Positions 32,446-42,403 of a DNA stretch of 64,000 bases are shown here, piece by piece; within the stretch, counting starts at the first letter, position 1; every line of letters starts with the position of its first letter. Made by a program: the position numbers and the translations under genes. Below the pieces are notes generated by a model. It made no database searches. It saw nothing but the letters and a program-made list of their open reading frames with translations, and was not told the DNA's origin. The DNA comes from Actinophytocola xinjiangensis (GTDB lineage Bacteria; Actinomycetota; Actinomycetes; Mycobacteriales; Pseudonocardiaceae): contig NZ_MSIF01000001.1 of assembly GCF_001921215.1 (NCBI RefSeq), positions 1,070,411-1,134,410 on the forward strand, read 5' to 3'.

Positions 32446-35400
32446 TCCGGCCGGTGACCGAACGACTCGCGGAACGGGTCGCGGCCGACCCGGACGCGGT
32501 GGTCGTCGTCGACGGGACCCGGTCGCTGTCCTACGCCGAACTGGACGCCGAGGCCAACCGGCTGGCCAACTGGCTGATCGGCGAGGGCGTCGGGCCGGAC
32601 GGCCTGGTCGGCCTGTGCCTGGACCGGACCGTCGACCACGTGGTCGCGGTCGTCGCGGTGCTGCGGACCGGCGCGGCCTACGTGCCGTTGGACCGGTCCT
32701 ACCCGCCGGCCCGGCTGCGGCTCATGCTGGAGCACAGCGGGGTCGCCACCGTGCTCGTCGACGCGACCACCGCCGGGGTGCTGCCCGAGGTCCCCGGGGT
32801 GCGGCAGGTCGACCTCGGTGGGATCCCGCCGGGGTCCGACGCCGACTGCGGGCGGGTCGTGGACCTCGACGACCTCGCCTACCTGATGTTCACCTCCGGG
32901 TCCACCGGAACACCCAAGGGCGTCATGGTCACCCACCGGGTGGTCGGCAACCTCCTTGGCTGGCAGTGCACCGGGCAGCCGGGGCGCACCACGGCCCAGT
33001 ACGCCCCGACCTCGTTCGACGTGTCGTTCCAGGAGATCTTCGCCACCCTGCTCACCGGCGGGCGACTGGTGGTGGTCCCCGAACCGGCGCGGCGGGACCT
33101 GGACGCACTGCTGGACCTCGTCGCGACGCACCGGGTCGAGCGCTGGTTCCTGCCGGCCGGCGTGCTCCACTGGGCGGTCGAGGCGTTGCGGGACAACGAC
33201 GTCGCCGCCGGCTCGCTGCGGGAACTGGTGCTCGCCGGGGAACAGCTCACGGTCACCGGCACGATCCGGGAGTTGGCCGCCCGGCACGGCTGGGTGCTGC
33301 GCAACCAGTACGGGCCGACCGAGACCCATGTCGTCTCCGAGTTCGTCCTCGACGGCGACCCGGCGCGCTGGCCGGACCTGCCACCGATCGGCGCCGCCAT
33401 CCCCGGTGTCGACCTGCGGGTGCTGGACCGGGACCTGGCGCCGTGCGACGAGGGTGAGCTGTTCGTCGGCGGGGTGGCGGTGGGTCGCGGGTACCGGGGT
33501 TGCGGTGGGGCGACGGGGGAGCGGTTCGTGCCGGACCCCTTCCGGCCGGGAGAGCGCCTGTACCGCACGGGGGATGTGGCGCGGCGCCGGGCGGACGGCG
33601 TGCTGGAGTTCGTCGGGCGGGTCGACGACCAGGTGAAGGTGCGGGGAGTCCGGGTCGAACCCGGTGAGGTGGCGGCGGTGCTCTCGGCCGAGCCGGGAGT
33701 ACGGGAGGTCCGGGTGGTGGTCCGCGAGGACGTCCCCGGCACGCGACGGCTGGTGGCCTACGTGGTCGGTGCGGTGGACCGGGCCGAGCTCCGGTCCCGC
33801 GCGGCGCGGGTGCTGCCCGAGCACCTGGTGCCCGCCGCGTTCGTCGTGGTGGACGAGTTGCCGTTGACGGAGAACGGGAAGCTGGACCGGGCGGCGCTGC
33901 CCGCACCCGCGACCGGTGGGCGCTGGCCGGAGGACGAGGTCGAGCGGCTGATCGCCGGGGTGTGGGCCGAGGTGCTCGGGGTGGACCGGGTCGGGGCGTC
34001 GGACACCTTCCTCGAACTGGGCGGCCACTCCCTGAGCGCCTCCCGCGTGGTGGCCCGGCTGCGGGCGTCGTTCCCCGGCGTCACGCTGGCCGATCACCTG
34101 CGCCACCCGACGGTGGCCGGTCTCGCCGCGGCGCTGCGTCCCCGGTTCCGCGTGCCGACGGAGGAACCGGTGCCCCACCGCGAGACGCGGGCGCTGTCGG
34201 CCGGGCAGCGCGGACTGTGGCTGTCCGAACGGACGCACCCGGGCACCGCCGCCTACCACGTCCCGATCGCCGTCGACCTTCGCGGCCCGCTCGACCAGGC
34301 GGCGCTGCACGCCGGGCTGAACGCTCTGACCGAGCGGCACAGCGAGCTGCGGGCGTGTTTCCCGTTGGTGGACGGCCGGCCGGTTCGCCGGATCTCGCCC
34401 GCCGGCGACTGTCCGCTGACCCTGCTCCACGCCGAGTCGGTCGACGCCGCCCACGACCAGGTGGTGCGGGCGGCGCGCCAGCCGTTCGACCTCGAGTCCG
34501 GCCCGCTGACCAGGGCCGTGCTCGTGCGGGTGACGCCGGAGCACCACCTGCTGCTGTGGACCGCGCACCACCTGGTCCTCGACGGCGTCTCCGTCGACGT
34601 GCTGGTGACCGAACTGGCGCTGGCCCACCGGGCCGCCGGCCTGCCGCGGCCCCCGGGCGCCTACGACCGGTACGTGCTCCACCAGTCCACGCTGGCGGGG
34701 GAGGTCCGGTACGCGGAGAGCCTGGCGTACTGGCGGGAGCGGCTCGTGTCGGTGCCGCCGGTGGACCTGCCGGCGGTCCGCCCCCGCCCACCGGTGCGGA
34801 CCCTCGCCGGGGCGGCCACCTCGGTCCGGCTCGGCGAGGACCTCACCCGCCGGCTCCGGGAGTACGCGCGACACTCGGCGACCTCGCTGTTCACCGTCCT
34901 GCTGACCGGGTACGCGATCATGGTGCGCCGCCACAGCGGGCAGCACGACCTCGCCATCGGCACGTTCCTCACCGACCGCCCACTTCCGGAACTCGACCGC
35001 ACGGTCGGCTTCTGCGTGAACACCGTGGTGCTGCGGGCAACCCTGACCGGCGGTCGCACGTTCACCGAGACGCACCGGCTGTGGGACGACACCCTGGTCG
35101 AGGCCGTGGAGCACGGCCACGTGCCGTTCGACGACCTCGTGGCGGAGCTGGCGGTCCGGGACCCGGCGCGCCACCCGGTGTTCCAGGTGGCGTTCGGCTT
35201 CGAGGAGCGTCCGTGGGCGCGTGGCTGGTCCCTTCCCGGGCTGTCGGCCAGCCCTTTCCCGGTCGACCTCGGGGCCGCCAAGTACGACCTGGAGACCGTG
35301 GCCGTCGACCACGGCGACTCGGTGGAGCTGCGTGCCGAGTACACCACCGACCTGTTCGACGAGGCGACGGTCCGGCGCATGCTCACCGACGTCGGGACCG

Positions 35401-37310
35401 TCCTGGACGCCGCCCTTGCCGCACCGGACCGCCCCCTGTACACCCTGCCGGTCGACGGCCCGCCGGAACCGGTCGCCGAGCGGACCCTCGTCGTCGAGGA
35501 CGACCGCGTCCACCGCGTGTTCGAGCGCCGGGTCCGGGAGGCCCCCGACCGGGTCGCCGTGACCGACACCGACCGGACCATGACCTACGCCGAGCTCAAC
35601 GCGGCCGCCAACCGGCTCGCCAGGGTCCTGCGCGGCCACGGGGTCGGACCGGAGCATCCGGTCGTCGTCCACCTGGGACGAACCGTCGACGCCGTGGTGG
35701 CCGTCCTGGCGGTGCTCAAGGCCGGTGGGCTCTACGTTCCGCTCGACACCACCCACCCGCCGCGGCGACTCGGCCGCACGGTGGCGCTGTCCGGCGCGCG
35801 GATCGTGGTCAGTGACCGGCCGGACGTCCCGGGCGCGGACGCGTTGACCGTGGTGCACCCGACCGCCGGCGCGGCCGGATCCCCGGCCGACCTGGACGTC
35901 CCCGTCGACGGCGGGAACCTCGCCTACCTGGTCTTCACCTCCGGATCGACCGGTGAGCCGAAAGGGGTGGCGGTCGAGCACCGCAACCTCGTGCGCCTGT
36001 TCCCGGCCTGCGCGCCGTGGCTGGCCGCCGGGCCGGACGACGTGTGGTCACTGTGCCACTCACTGGCCTTCGACGTCTCGGTGTGGGAGATGTGGGGCGC
36101 GCTGCTGCACGGCGGCCGGCTGGTCGTCGTGCCCGACGAGGTCCGCCGCGAGCCGGGGGCACTGCTCGACCTGCTCGACCGGCACGGCGTGACCGTGCTC
36201 AGCCAGACCCCGTCGGCGTTCACGAACCTGCTCACCGAGGACGGCGCGGCGCTGGACCGGGCGGCCCGATCGCTGCGGGCCGTCGTGTTCGGCGGTGAGG
36301 CCCTGGACTTCCGGTCGCTCGCGCGGTGGACCGACCGGTTCGGGGTCGACCGGCCGTGCCTGGTCAACATGTACGGGATCACCGAGATCACCGTGCACGG
36401 CACCGGGCACCGGATCACCGCCGCCGACCTGACCAGCGACCGGAGCGTCATCGGCCGGCCACAGCCCGACCTGAGGATGGACGTGGTGGACGCGGACCTC
36501 GCACCGTGCGGCGTGGGGGTCGTCGGCGAACTGCTCGTCGGCGGGGCGGGGGTCGCGCGCGGCTACTGGGGCCGTGGCGGGCTGACCGGGGAGCGTTTCC
36601 TGCCCGATCCCTTTCGTCCGGGGCAACGGGTGTACCGCACGGGTGACCTGGTGCGACGTCGTGCGGACGGGGTGCTGGAGTACGTCGGCCGCGTCGACAG
36701 CCAGGTGAAGGTTCGGGGGTTCCGGGTCGAACCAGGTGAGGTCGAGTCGGTGCTGCTGCGGGCGCCCGGGGTGACCGGTGCGGTGGTGGTGGGTGACGGG
36801 GACCGGCTGGTGGGTCATGTGCTGGGAGACGTGGACGTGGGCGCCGTGCGGGGTTTCGTCGCCGACGTGCTGCCGGAGTACATGGTGCCCTCGCTGGTTC
36901 GGGCAACGACGTTTCCGTTGACGGCCAACGGAAAGGTGGATCGCGACGCGCTGTCCTCGCGGACCGTGCGGCCGGCCGTGGCCGCCGGGTTCGTGGCGGC
37001 CAGGGACCGTGTCGAGCGGGTGATCGCCGGGGTGTGGGGCGAGGTGCTCGGCGTGGATCGGGTCGGGGTGTTCGACAACTTCTTCGAACTGGGCGGGCAC
37101 TCCCTGGCGGCGGTCCTGGTCCAGTCCCACCTGGACGGTCGCCTGCCGCGCCCGGTCAGCGTGCTCGACCTGTTCCGGTACCCGACGGTCGCCGCGCTGG
37201 CCGGGTCGGTGACCGGTGCGACGACCACCGAACCCGCCAGCCGGGACCGGGGCAGCTCCCGGCGCGACGCGCTCGCCAGGTTCGCCAACAATCCGAGGAA
37301 CCCACGATGA
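32442..37310 (+). CDS. NRPS A-T-C-A-T
   Basis: A 1622-residue bimodular NRPS that starts directly with an A domain. A1 (about 1-485) has FTSGSTGTPKG, SFDVSFQE and YGPTETHVV; my code is D-V-Q-G-V-A-Q-V-V-K, nearest to proline (DVQLIAHVVK) but with two notable changes, so a cyclic or unusual amino acid is possible. The T1 Ser is ~530. C (about 583-1010) has HHLVLDG. A2 (about 1020-1500) has AFDVSVWE and YGITEITVH; code D-V-W-S-V-G-M-V-H-K, seven of ten matching threonine (DFWNIGMVHK). The T2 Ser is ~1552. GTG 32442 is fixed by the GTGA overlap. The missing first C domain could be supplied by the C protein at 25.4 kb or the lone C at 37.3 kb. Confidence 0.88.
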   Translation: MIRPVTERLAERVAADPDAVVVVDGTRSLSYAELDAEANRLANWLIGEGVGPDGLVGLCLDRTVDHVVAVVAVLRTGAAYVPLDRSYPPARLRLMLEHSGVATVLVDATTAGVLPEVPGVRQVDLGGIPPGSDADCGRVVDLDDLAYLMFTSGSTGTPKGVMVTHRVVGNLLGWQCTGQPGRTTAQYAPTSFDVSFQEIFATLLTGGRLVVVPEPARRDLDALLDLVATHRVERWFLPAGVLHWAVEALRDNDVAAGSLRELVLAGEQLTVTGTIRELAARHGWVLRNQYGPTETHVVSEFVLDGDPARWPDLPPIGAAIPGVDLRVLDRDLAPCDEGELFVGGVAVGRGYRGCGGATGERFVPDPFRPGERLYRTGDVARRRADGVLEFVGRVDDQVKVRGVRVEPGEVAAVLSAEPGVREVRVVVREDVPGTRRLVAYVVGAVDRAELRSRAARVLPEHLVPAAFVVVDELPLTENGKLDRAALPAPATGGRWPEDEVERLIAGVWAEVLGVDRVGASDTFLELGGHSLSASRVVARLRASFPGVTLADHLRHPTVAGLAAALRPRFRVPTEEPVPHRETRALSAGQRGLWLSERTHPGTAAYHVPIAVDLRGPLDQAALHAGLNALTERHSELRACFPLVDGRPVRRISPAGDCPLTLLHAESVDAAHDQVVRAARQPFDLESGPLTRAVLVRVTPEHHLLLWTAHHLVLDGVSVDVLVTELALAHRAAGLPRPPGAYDRYVLHQSTLAGEVRYAESLAYWRERLVSVPPVDLPAVRPRPPVRTLAGAATSVRLGEDLTRRLREYARHSATSLFTVLLTGYAIMVRRHSGQHDLAIGTFLTDRPLPELDRTVGFCVNTVVLRATLTGGRTFTETHRLWDDTLVEAVEHGHVPFDDLVAELAVRDPARHPVFQVAFGFEERPWARGWSLPGLSASPFPVDLGAAKYDLETVAVDHGDSVELRAEYTTDLFDEATVRRMLTDVGTVLDAALAAPDRPLYTLPVDGPPEPVAERTLVVEDDRVHRVFERRVREAPDRVAVTDTDRTMTYAELNAAANRLARVLRGHGVGPEHPVVVHLGRTVDAVVAVLAVLKAGGLYVPLDTTHPPRRLGRTVALSGARIVVSDRPDVPGADALTVVHPTAGAAGSPADLDVPVDGGNLAYLVFTSGSTGEPKGVAVEHRNLVRLFPACAPWLAAGPDDVWSLCHSLAFDVSVWEMWGALLHGGRLVVVPDEVRREPGALLDLLDRHGVTVLSQTPSAFTNLLTEDGAALDRAARSLRAVVFGGEALDFRSLARWTDRFGVDRPCLVNMYGITEITVHGTGHRITAADLTSDRSVIGRPQPDLRMDVVDADLAPCGVGVVGELLVGGAGVARGYWGRGGLTGERFLPDPFRPGQRVYRTGDLVRRRADGVLEYVGRVDSQVKVRGFRVEPGEVESVLLRAPGVTGAVVVGDGDRLVGHVLGDVDVGAVRGFVADVLPEYMVPSLVRATTFPLTANGKVDRDALSSRTVRPAVAAGFVAARDRVERVIAGVWGEVLGVDRVGVFDNFFELGGHSLAAVLVQSHLDGRLPRPVSVLDLFRYPTVAALAGSVTGATTTEPASRDRGSSRRDALARFANNPRNPR

Positions 37311-38617
37311 ACGACAACCCGCTGGCCGGTCCCGCGTCCTACGCACAGGCGCACCGCCACGCCATGGAAGCGGCCCAACCCGACCATCCACAACGGACGA
37401 TGCGGACCGCATACCGCCTTCGCGGCCCGCTGGACACCGGGCGGCTGGAACGCGCCTTCCACACCGTCCTCGCCCGGCACGACGCGCTGCGGATGGCGTT
37501 CACCGAACACCGGGGCGAGCTGCGCTACGAGGTCCACGACAGCGTGGACTGGCACCTGTCCCGGGAACCCGACGTTCCCGTCGACGGCGGACCGGTGCCG
37601 CCGGAACTGTTGGGGGAACTGGACGTCAGCGACCCCTTCGCGCGACACACACCGCCGCTGGTGCGGGCCAGGACCTGGCGACTGGGCACCGACGACTGGC
37701 TGCTCGCCCTCACCGTCGACCACATGATCGCCGACACGTCGGCGGTCGAGGTGCTCACCGACGAGGTCGGCCGCGCCTACCACGGCGAGCGGTTCGCCGA
37801 CCCCGCCCCGAGTTTCGCGCACTGGATCGCCGACCAGGCCGACTACCTCGACGGCCAGGCCTGCGCCCCCGACCGGGACTACTGGGACCGCACCCTCGCC
37901 GGCAGGGCCGCCGGCTGGGACACCCCACTGCCCGACTTCGGGACCTCAGCGCAGGAGTCGGGCCACCGGACCAGGTCGCTGCCGCCCGCGGTCGCCGCGA
38001 ACGTCTCGGCGTTCGCGAAGCGGCACCGACTGACCCCGTACATGGCCTACCTGTCGGCCGTGGTCCTCTGCCTGGCGCGGCGCACCGGCGACCCGGACGT
38101 GTGCGTGCTCGGAACCACGGTCAACCGCTCGCGGGCCACGCGCGGACTGGTCGGGTGGTGCGCCCACGGCCTGGCGTACCGGGTCGACGTGTCCCCGGCG
38201 AGGACCCCGGTCGACCTGGCCCTGCTGGTCCGGGCCGGTTGTCTCCAGGTGCTCCGGCACCAGCGGTACCCGCTGCTGCGCTGGCGGTTGGACAACCGGC
38301 CGGGCGAGCACGGGCAACGGCTTCGCCGGCCGTACGTGTTCCTGCACCCGATCACCGAGTACTTCACCCCGCCCCGGTTCGTCGGGCTCACCACCGAACT
38401 GGTCGAGGGCACCGCGGTCGAGGCCGATCCATGCCTCGGTTTCCTCGTGCGCGCCCTCCCCACCGGTGGGATGAGCCTCGGCCTGCACTACGGCGGCTTC
38501 GGCTACGACGACGACCGGGCCGACGCGCTGCTCGCCGACCTGGAGGAGTCGGTGCGGCTACTGGTCGACCAGCCGGACACCGACCTGACCCGCCTGCTCC
38601 CCGACTGGCCGGGCTAG
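37307..38617 (+). CDS. Stand-alone NRPS condensation-type domain
   Basis: A 436-residue condensation-superfamily protein with no A or T domain. The usual HHxxxDG reads DHMIADT: the second His and the Asp are kept, the first His is Asp and the final Gly is Thr. The fold markers LRGPLD, DPFARHTPPLVRA and the late HPITEYFTPPRF support the family. ATG 37307 overlaps the NRPS stop (ATGA) after GAGGAA. As the last gene of the plus-strand run it could act as a terminal or offloading condensation enzyme, or supply the C activity missing before A1. The gene ends 3 bp from the convergent thioesterase gene. Confidence 0.85.
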   Translation: MNDNPLAGPASYAQAHRHAMEAAQPDHPQRTMRTAYRLRGPLDTGRLERAFHTVLARHDALRMAFTEHRGELRYEVHDSVDWHLSREPDVPVDGGPVPPELLGELDVSDPFARHTPPLVRARTWRLGTDDWLLALTVDHMIADTSAVEVLTDEVGRAYHGERFADPAPSFAHWIADQADYLDGQACAPDRDYWDRTLAGRAAGWDTPLPDFGTSAQESGHRTRSLPPAVAANVSAFAKRHRLTPYMAYLSAVVLCLARRTGDPDVCVLGTTVNRSRATRGLVGWCAHGLAYRVDVSPARTPVDLALLVRAGCLQVLRHQRYPLLRWRLDNRPGEHGQRLRRPYVFLHPITEYFTPPRFVGLTTELVEGTAVEADPCLGFLVRALPTGGMSLGLHYGGFGYDDDRADALLADLEESVRLLVDQPDTDLTRLLPDWPG

Positions 38618-38620
38618 CGG

Positions 38621-39361
38621 TCAGGTCAACCAGTCGCGCAGCGCGGCGGCGACCGCGTCCGGCGCGTGCTCGACCAGCCACCGCCCGGTCGCCGCGACGT
38701 CGTCGGTCTGTGCCGGCCGGGTGGTCTGGCGCCGCCACCCGAGCAGCTCACCGCGCCGCAGACCACGGTCCTCGGCGCCACGCAGGGCGACGACGGGAAC
38801 GTCCAGCGGTGGCGCCGGCCGGTGGCGGTAGTCGGCGAACAGGGCGAAGTCGGCGCGGACGGCGCGTTCGGCCAGGCCGAGGAAGACCGGGTCGTCGGGC
38901 AGTTCGTCGGGGACGCCGTCACCGCCACGCAGGTACTCCCACAGCGTGGTCGCGGGGAGTTCCGCCACGCGGTGCGGGATCGGCGCGACGTCCGGCGCGG
39001 CCGCCGACAGCACCGCCAGGACCGCCGGCGGCCGGACGAGGTCGGCACGCAGCGCGCGGGCGATCTCCAGTGCCAGGTAGGCGCCGCCGCAGCTGCCGAG
39101 CAACGCGAAGGGCCGCGCCGGCGTGCGGGACACCTCGGCCGCGACCGCGTCCGCCAGGTCCCGCACCAGGGGGAGGAACTCGGTGCGGGCCGGCTCATGC
39201 GCCCGGGCCAGCCGACCCGGCAGGTCGACACAGCGCAGCGCGCAGCCGACCGGCAGGGCACGCGCGAGCGGCGCGAGACCGGTCAGGTTCCCGCCAGCGT
39301 GGGGGAAGGCGTAGACGACCGGGCCGGCGCCCGCGACGTCCTCCAGTACCGGTGTGAACAT
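38621..39361 (-). CDS. Type II thioesterase-like alpha/beta hydrolase, altered triad
   Basis: A 246-residue protein of the type II thioesterase family that usually frees misprimed carrier proteins. It has YAFPHAGGN at the N-terminus and the family helix after the nucleophile elbow. The elbow reads GSCGG instead of GHSxG, so the nucleophile would be Cys, not Ser. The acid is plausible in GAEDRGL. The C-terminal GGHFFL motif is replaced by TGRWLVEH, with Arg where the His should be. It is the last gene of the leftward operon, 3 bp after the NRPS stop. It may be a specialised acyltransferase or hydrolase, or a weakened editing enzyme; sequence cannot decide. Confidence 0.82.
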   Translation of the reverse strand: MFTPVLEDVAGAGPVVYAFPHAGGNLTGLAPLARALPVGCALRCVDLPGRLARAHEPARTEFLPLVRDLADAVAAEVSRTPARPFALLGSCGGAYLALEIARALRADLVRPPAVLAVLSAAAPDVAPIPHRVAELPATTLWEYLRGGDGVPDELPDDPVFLGLAERAVRADFALFADYRHRPAPPLDVPVVALRGAEDRGLRRGELLGWRRQTTRPAQTDDVAATGRWLVEHAPDAVAAALRDWLT

Positions 39362-39364
39362 GGT

Positions 39365-42300
39365 TCAGTCCTCGGTCCTCTCGCGCAGCCGCTTGCCGAG
39401 CAGCGCCGGGGTCGGGGCAGCGAACAGCGTTTCGTGGTCGACCCGGTGGCCGAGCCGGTCGATCTCCCTGAGCAGTTCGGCGGCCCGCAGGGAGTGGCCG
39501 CCGTTGAGGAAGAAGTTGGCGTCGGCGCCGAGCCCCGGCAGCCCGAGCAGCCCGCGCCAGAGCTCGATGAGCTCGCGGACCAACGGATCCGCCGGCGGCG
39601 GCTCGGTGACCGGTGTGGTGGGCAGCAGCCCCGCGAGGCCGAGGTGGTCGACCTTTCCGTTGCGGGTGAGCGGGAAGTCCGCCACCGGCACGATCCGGTT
39701 CGGCACCTCGTGCGGTGGCAGCCGGTCGCGGGCGTGGCGCCACACCGCGTCCACCAGATCGCCGGGGTCGTCCTCCCGCGCGGGCCGGACGAACGCGGCC
39801 AGCAGGTCGTCGCCGTGCGGTCCCTCGGTGAGGCAGACCGCCGCCGCCGCGACACCGGCATGACGCTCGATCACGGCCTCCACACTGCCCAGCTCGATCC
39901 GATGGCCACGCAGCTTGACCTGCCGGTCGGCCCGACCGTGCAGGACAAGCGACCCGTCGGCGCGCCAGCGAGCCAGGTCACCGGTGCGGTAGCGGCGCGC
40001 GGTGCCCTCACCGACGAACCGCAGACCGGTCAGCTCCGGCTGGTCGAGGTAACCCTCGGCCAGTCCGGTACCGCCGATCCACAGCTCGCCGACGACACCG
40101 GGCGGGCACCGCCGGCCGGCCTCGTCCCGGATCTCGACGATGGTGTTGGCGATCGGCCGGCCGATGGTGACCGGTTCGGACACCGGCGCGGTGACGGTGG
40201 CGAGGGTGGACCAGATGGTGGCCTCGGTGGGTCCGTAGGCGTTGAACACGGCACACCCGGTGGCCAGGATCTGCTCGGCCAGCGCGGCCGTGAGCGGTTC
40301 GCCGCCGCTGATCGCCCGCACCCCGGTGAGCCGGCCGGCGGCGACCGGGGCCAGTTCGCGCCACAGCGTCGGGGTCGCCTGGACGACCCCCACCCGCCGC
40401 TGGGTGACCAGGTCCAGCAGGGCACTCGGGCGCCGCCGGACCTCGTCGTCGGCGACCACCACCGTCGCCCCGCTGACCAGCGGCATCAGCAGTTCGAGCG
40501 CTGACACGTCGAAGCCGAACGTCGTGGACCACAGCACCCGGTCCGACGGCCCGACCGCGAGCCTCGCGGCGAGGTCGCCGACCACGTTGACCATCGCGCG
40601 ATGACCGACCACCACGCCCTTCGGTCGCCCCGTCGTGCCCGAGGTGTGGATGACCACCGCCGGCTCCTCCGCCCGCGCACCACGCGGACGGCCCGGTGCC
40701 GTGTCCGGCGGCCGCGCCAGCAACTCGGCGACGTCGACCACGACCGGCACCGCCACCTCGGGCGCCGCCCCCGCCGGCACGAGCAGGCCCGCCGCACCGT
40801 CGAGGTAGGCCTGAGCCAGCGCGGCCGGGAGCGTGGGATCGACCGGGACGTAGGCCGCGCCGACCGACCAGACGCCGAGCACGGCGGCGGCCAGCTCAGC
40901 GCCCCGGTGACCGACCACCCCGACCCGGCGGCCGGGGGTCACCCCGAGCCGCTCCAGCTGTCGGGCGACCCGCTCCGCGCCGGCCAGCAGGTGCCGGTAG
41001 GACCACGTCGTGGTGCCGTGGACGATGGCGGTGTGGTCGGGCCAGGTCCGTGCCGCCGCGTGGATCCGGTCGAGCAGGGTGGCTTCGTCCACGGCGGTGG
41101 CCGTGGCGTTGACGTCGTCGAGCAGCCGGCGGTCCTCGGGGCTGGTGATGTCCAGGTCGGCCACCGGACGGTCCGGCGTGGCGTGCGCGGCGGCCACCAG
41201 CGGGGCGAACCTGCGCAGCATCGCCTGGATCTCGTCGTGGTCGTGGATCTCGCTGCCGAACCAGCCCCGCAGGGTCACCTCGGTCGTGCCGAGTTCCGCG
41301 GTCAGCTCCAGGTCGGTGCGGCACCCGATCCGGTGTACCCGGACGCCGCCACCGTCCGACGGTGTTCCCCGGGCGACCGGCAGGAGGTTGACCACGTGCC
41401 GGAACAGCGGTGCGCGCCAGTCGGCGCTGCGGTGCCCGGCGTGTTCCAGGACGTCCTCGAAGGACACGACCCGGCCGGCGAGGATGTCGCGCATCGCGGC
41501 GCGCGCCTGGGCGACGAGGTCGCGGAAGGTCGTGCCGGGTCCGAACCGGACGCGGACCGGGACGGTGCTGACGTGGAACCCGACCGCCCTGACGGCCGTC
41601 GCCGGCCGGACGTTGACCGGGACACCGAGCACCAGGTCGGCACCGGCGCCGTGCCGGTGCAGCAACGCCGCGCTGGCCGCGAGCATGACGACGCTGTCGC
41701 TGACCCTCATCTCGCCACGCAGCCCCGCCAGAGGCCCGCGATCGGTGAGCCGGACGGCCGCCATCCCGCAGCTGAAGCGCGGCGAGCCGCTGACCGGCCG
41801 GGCGCCGTCGAGGCTCATCCCGGCGGAGTCGGCGCCCGCCAGGTTCTCCACGCAGTCGCGCACCGAGGCGGCGTCGGGTCGCGGCTCGTGGAAGCTCGGC
41901 ACCACGGCCGGCAGTTCCGCGCCGTCACCGCCGGCCAGCCGGGTGTAGTCGCGGGTGAAGTCCTCCGCGAGGATGCCCAGCGACAGCCAGTCGACGACGA
42001 TGTGGTGCGCGACGACGACCAGCGCGCTGCCGCCCGGCAGCCGGACGTGGGTGGCACGGACCAGCGGACCGGCCGCGAGGTCGAACGGCCGCTCGGTCAG
42101 CCCGGCGACGAGCTCGTCGAACGCCGGTACCGAGTCCGTGCCGGCGCCGACGATGTCCAGGGGGATCTCGAAGGCGTCCGGTGCGGCGACCCGTCGGGTC
42201 GGTGTCCCACCGACGCTCACGAACGTCTGGCGCAGCGCGGCGTGCCGGGCCCCGAGCAGCCGCAGCGCCTCCTGGGCCGGCCACCAGCGCAGACGGTCGG

Positions 42301-42403
42301 GGAACCGGTAGGACACCGCGAGGTTGCCGATCCCGGTCCGCCCGGCGACCTGGTGCAGGAACCACTGGCCGCGTTCCTTGCTGGTGAGCGGACCGGCGGT
42401 CAT
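39365..42403 (-). CDS. NRPS module C-A-T
   Basis: A 1012-residue module. The C domain (1-425) has HHIVVDWLS, with Trp in place of the last Gly of HHxxxDG. The A domain (about 440-900) has HTSGTTGRPKG, GFDVSALE, YGPTEATIW, YRTGDLARW and RNGKVD. My reading of the code is D-V-L-T-I-G-A-I-W-K, which shares the D-x-L-x-x-G-x-I-W frame of glycine-type codes but has no close match I recognise, so the substrate is open (small residue likely). The T-domain Ser is ~967 in NGGHSL. ATG 42403 overlaps the PKS stop (ATGA). It should extend the chain delivered by that PKS. Confidence 0.88.
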   Translation of the reverse strand: MTAGPLTSKERGQWFLHQVAGRTGIGNLAVSYRFPDRLRWWPAQEALRLLGARHAALRQTFVSVGGTPTRRVAAPDAFEIPLDIVGAGTDSVPAFDELVAGLTERPFDLAAGPLVRATHVRLPGGSALVVVAHHIVVDWLSLGILAEDFTRDYTRLAGGDGAELPAVVPSFHEPRPDAASVRDCVENLAGADSAGMSLDGARPVSGSPRFSCGMAAVRLTDRGPLAGLRGEMRVSDSVVMLAASAALLHRHGAGADLVLGVPVNVRPATAVRAVGFHVSTVPVRVRFGPGTTFRDLVAQARAAMRDILAGRVVSFEDVLEHAGHRSADWRAPLFRHVVNLLPVARGTPSDGGGVRVHRIGCRTDLELTAELGTTEVTLRGWFGSEIHDHDEIQAMLRRFAPLVAAAHATPDRPVADLDITSPEDRRLLDDVNATATAVDEATLLDRIHAAARTWPDHTAIVHGTTTWSYRHLLAGAERVARQLERLGVTPGRRVGVVGHRGAELAAAVLGVWSVGAAYVPVDPTLPAALAQAYLDGAAGLLVPAGAAPEVAVPVVVDVAELLARPPDTAPGRPRGARAEEPAVVIHTSGTTGRPKGVVVGHRAMVNVVGDLAARLAVGPSDRVLWSTTFGFDVSALELLMPLVSGATVVVADDEVRRRPSALLDLVTQRRVGVVQATPTLWRELAPVAAGRLTGVRAISGGEPLTAALAEQILATGCAVFNAYGPTEATIWSTLATVTAPVSEPVTIGRPIANTIVEIRDEAGRRCPPGVVGELWIGGTGLAEGYLDQPELTGLRFVGEGTARRYRTGDLARWRADGSLVLHGRADRQVKLRGHRIELGSVEAVIERHAGVAAAAVCLTEGPHGDDLLAAFVRPAREDDPGDLVDAVWRHARDRLPPHEVPNRIVPVADFPLTRNGKVDHLGLAGLLPTTPVTEPPPADPLVRELIELWRGLLGLPGLGADANFFLNGGHSLRAAELLREIDRLGHRVDHETLFAAPTPALLGKRLRERTED

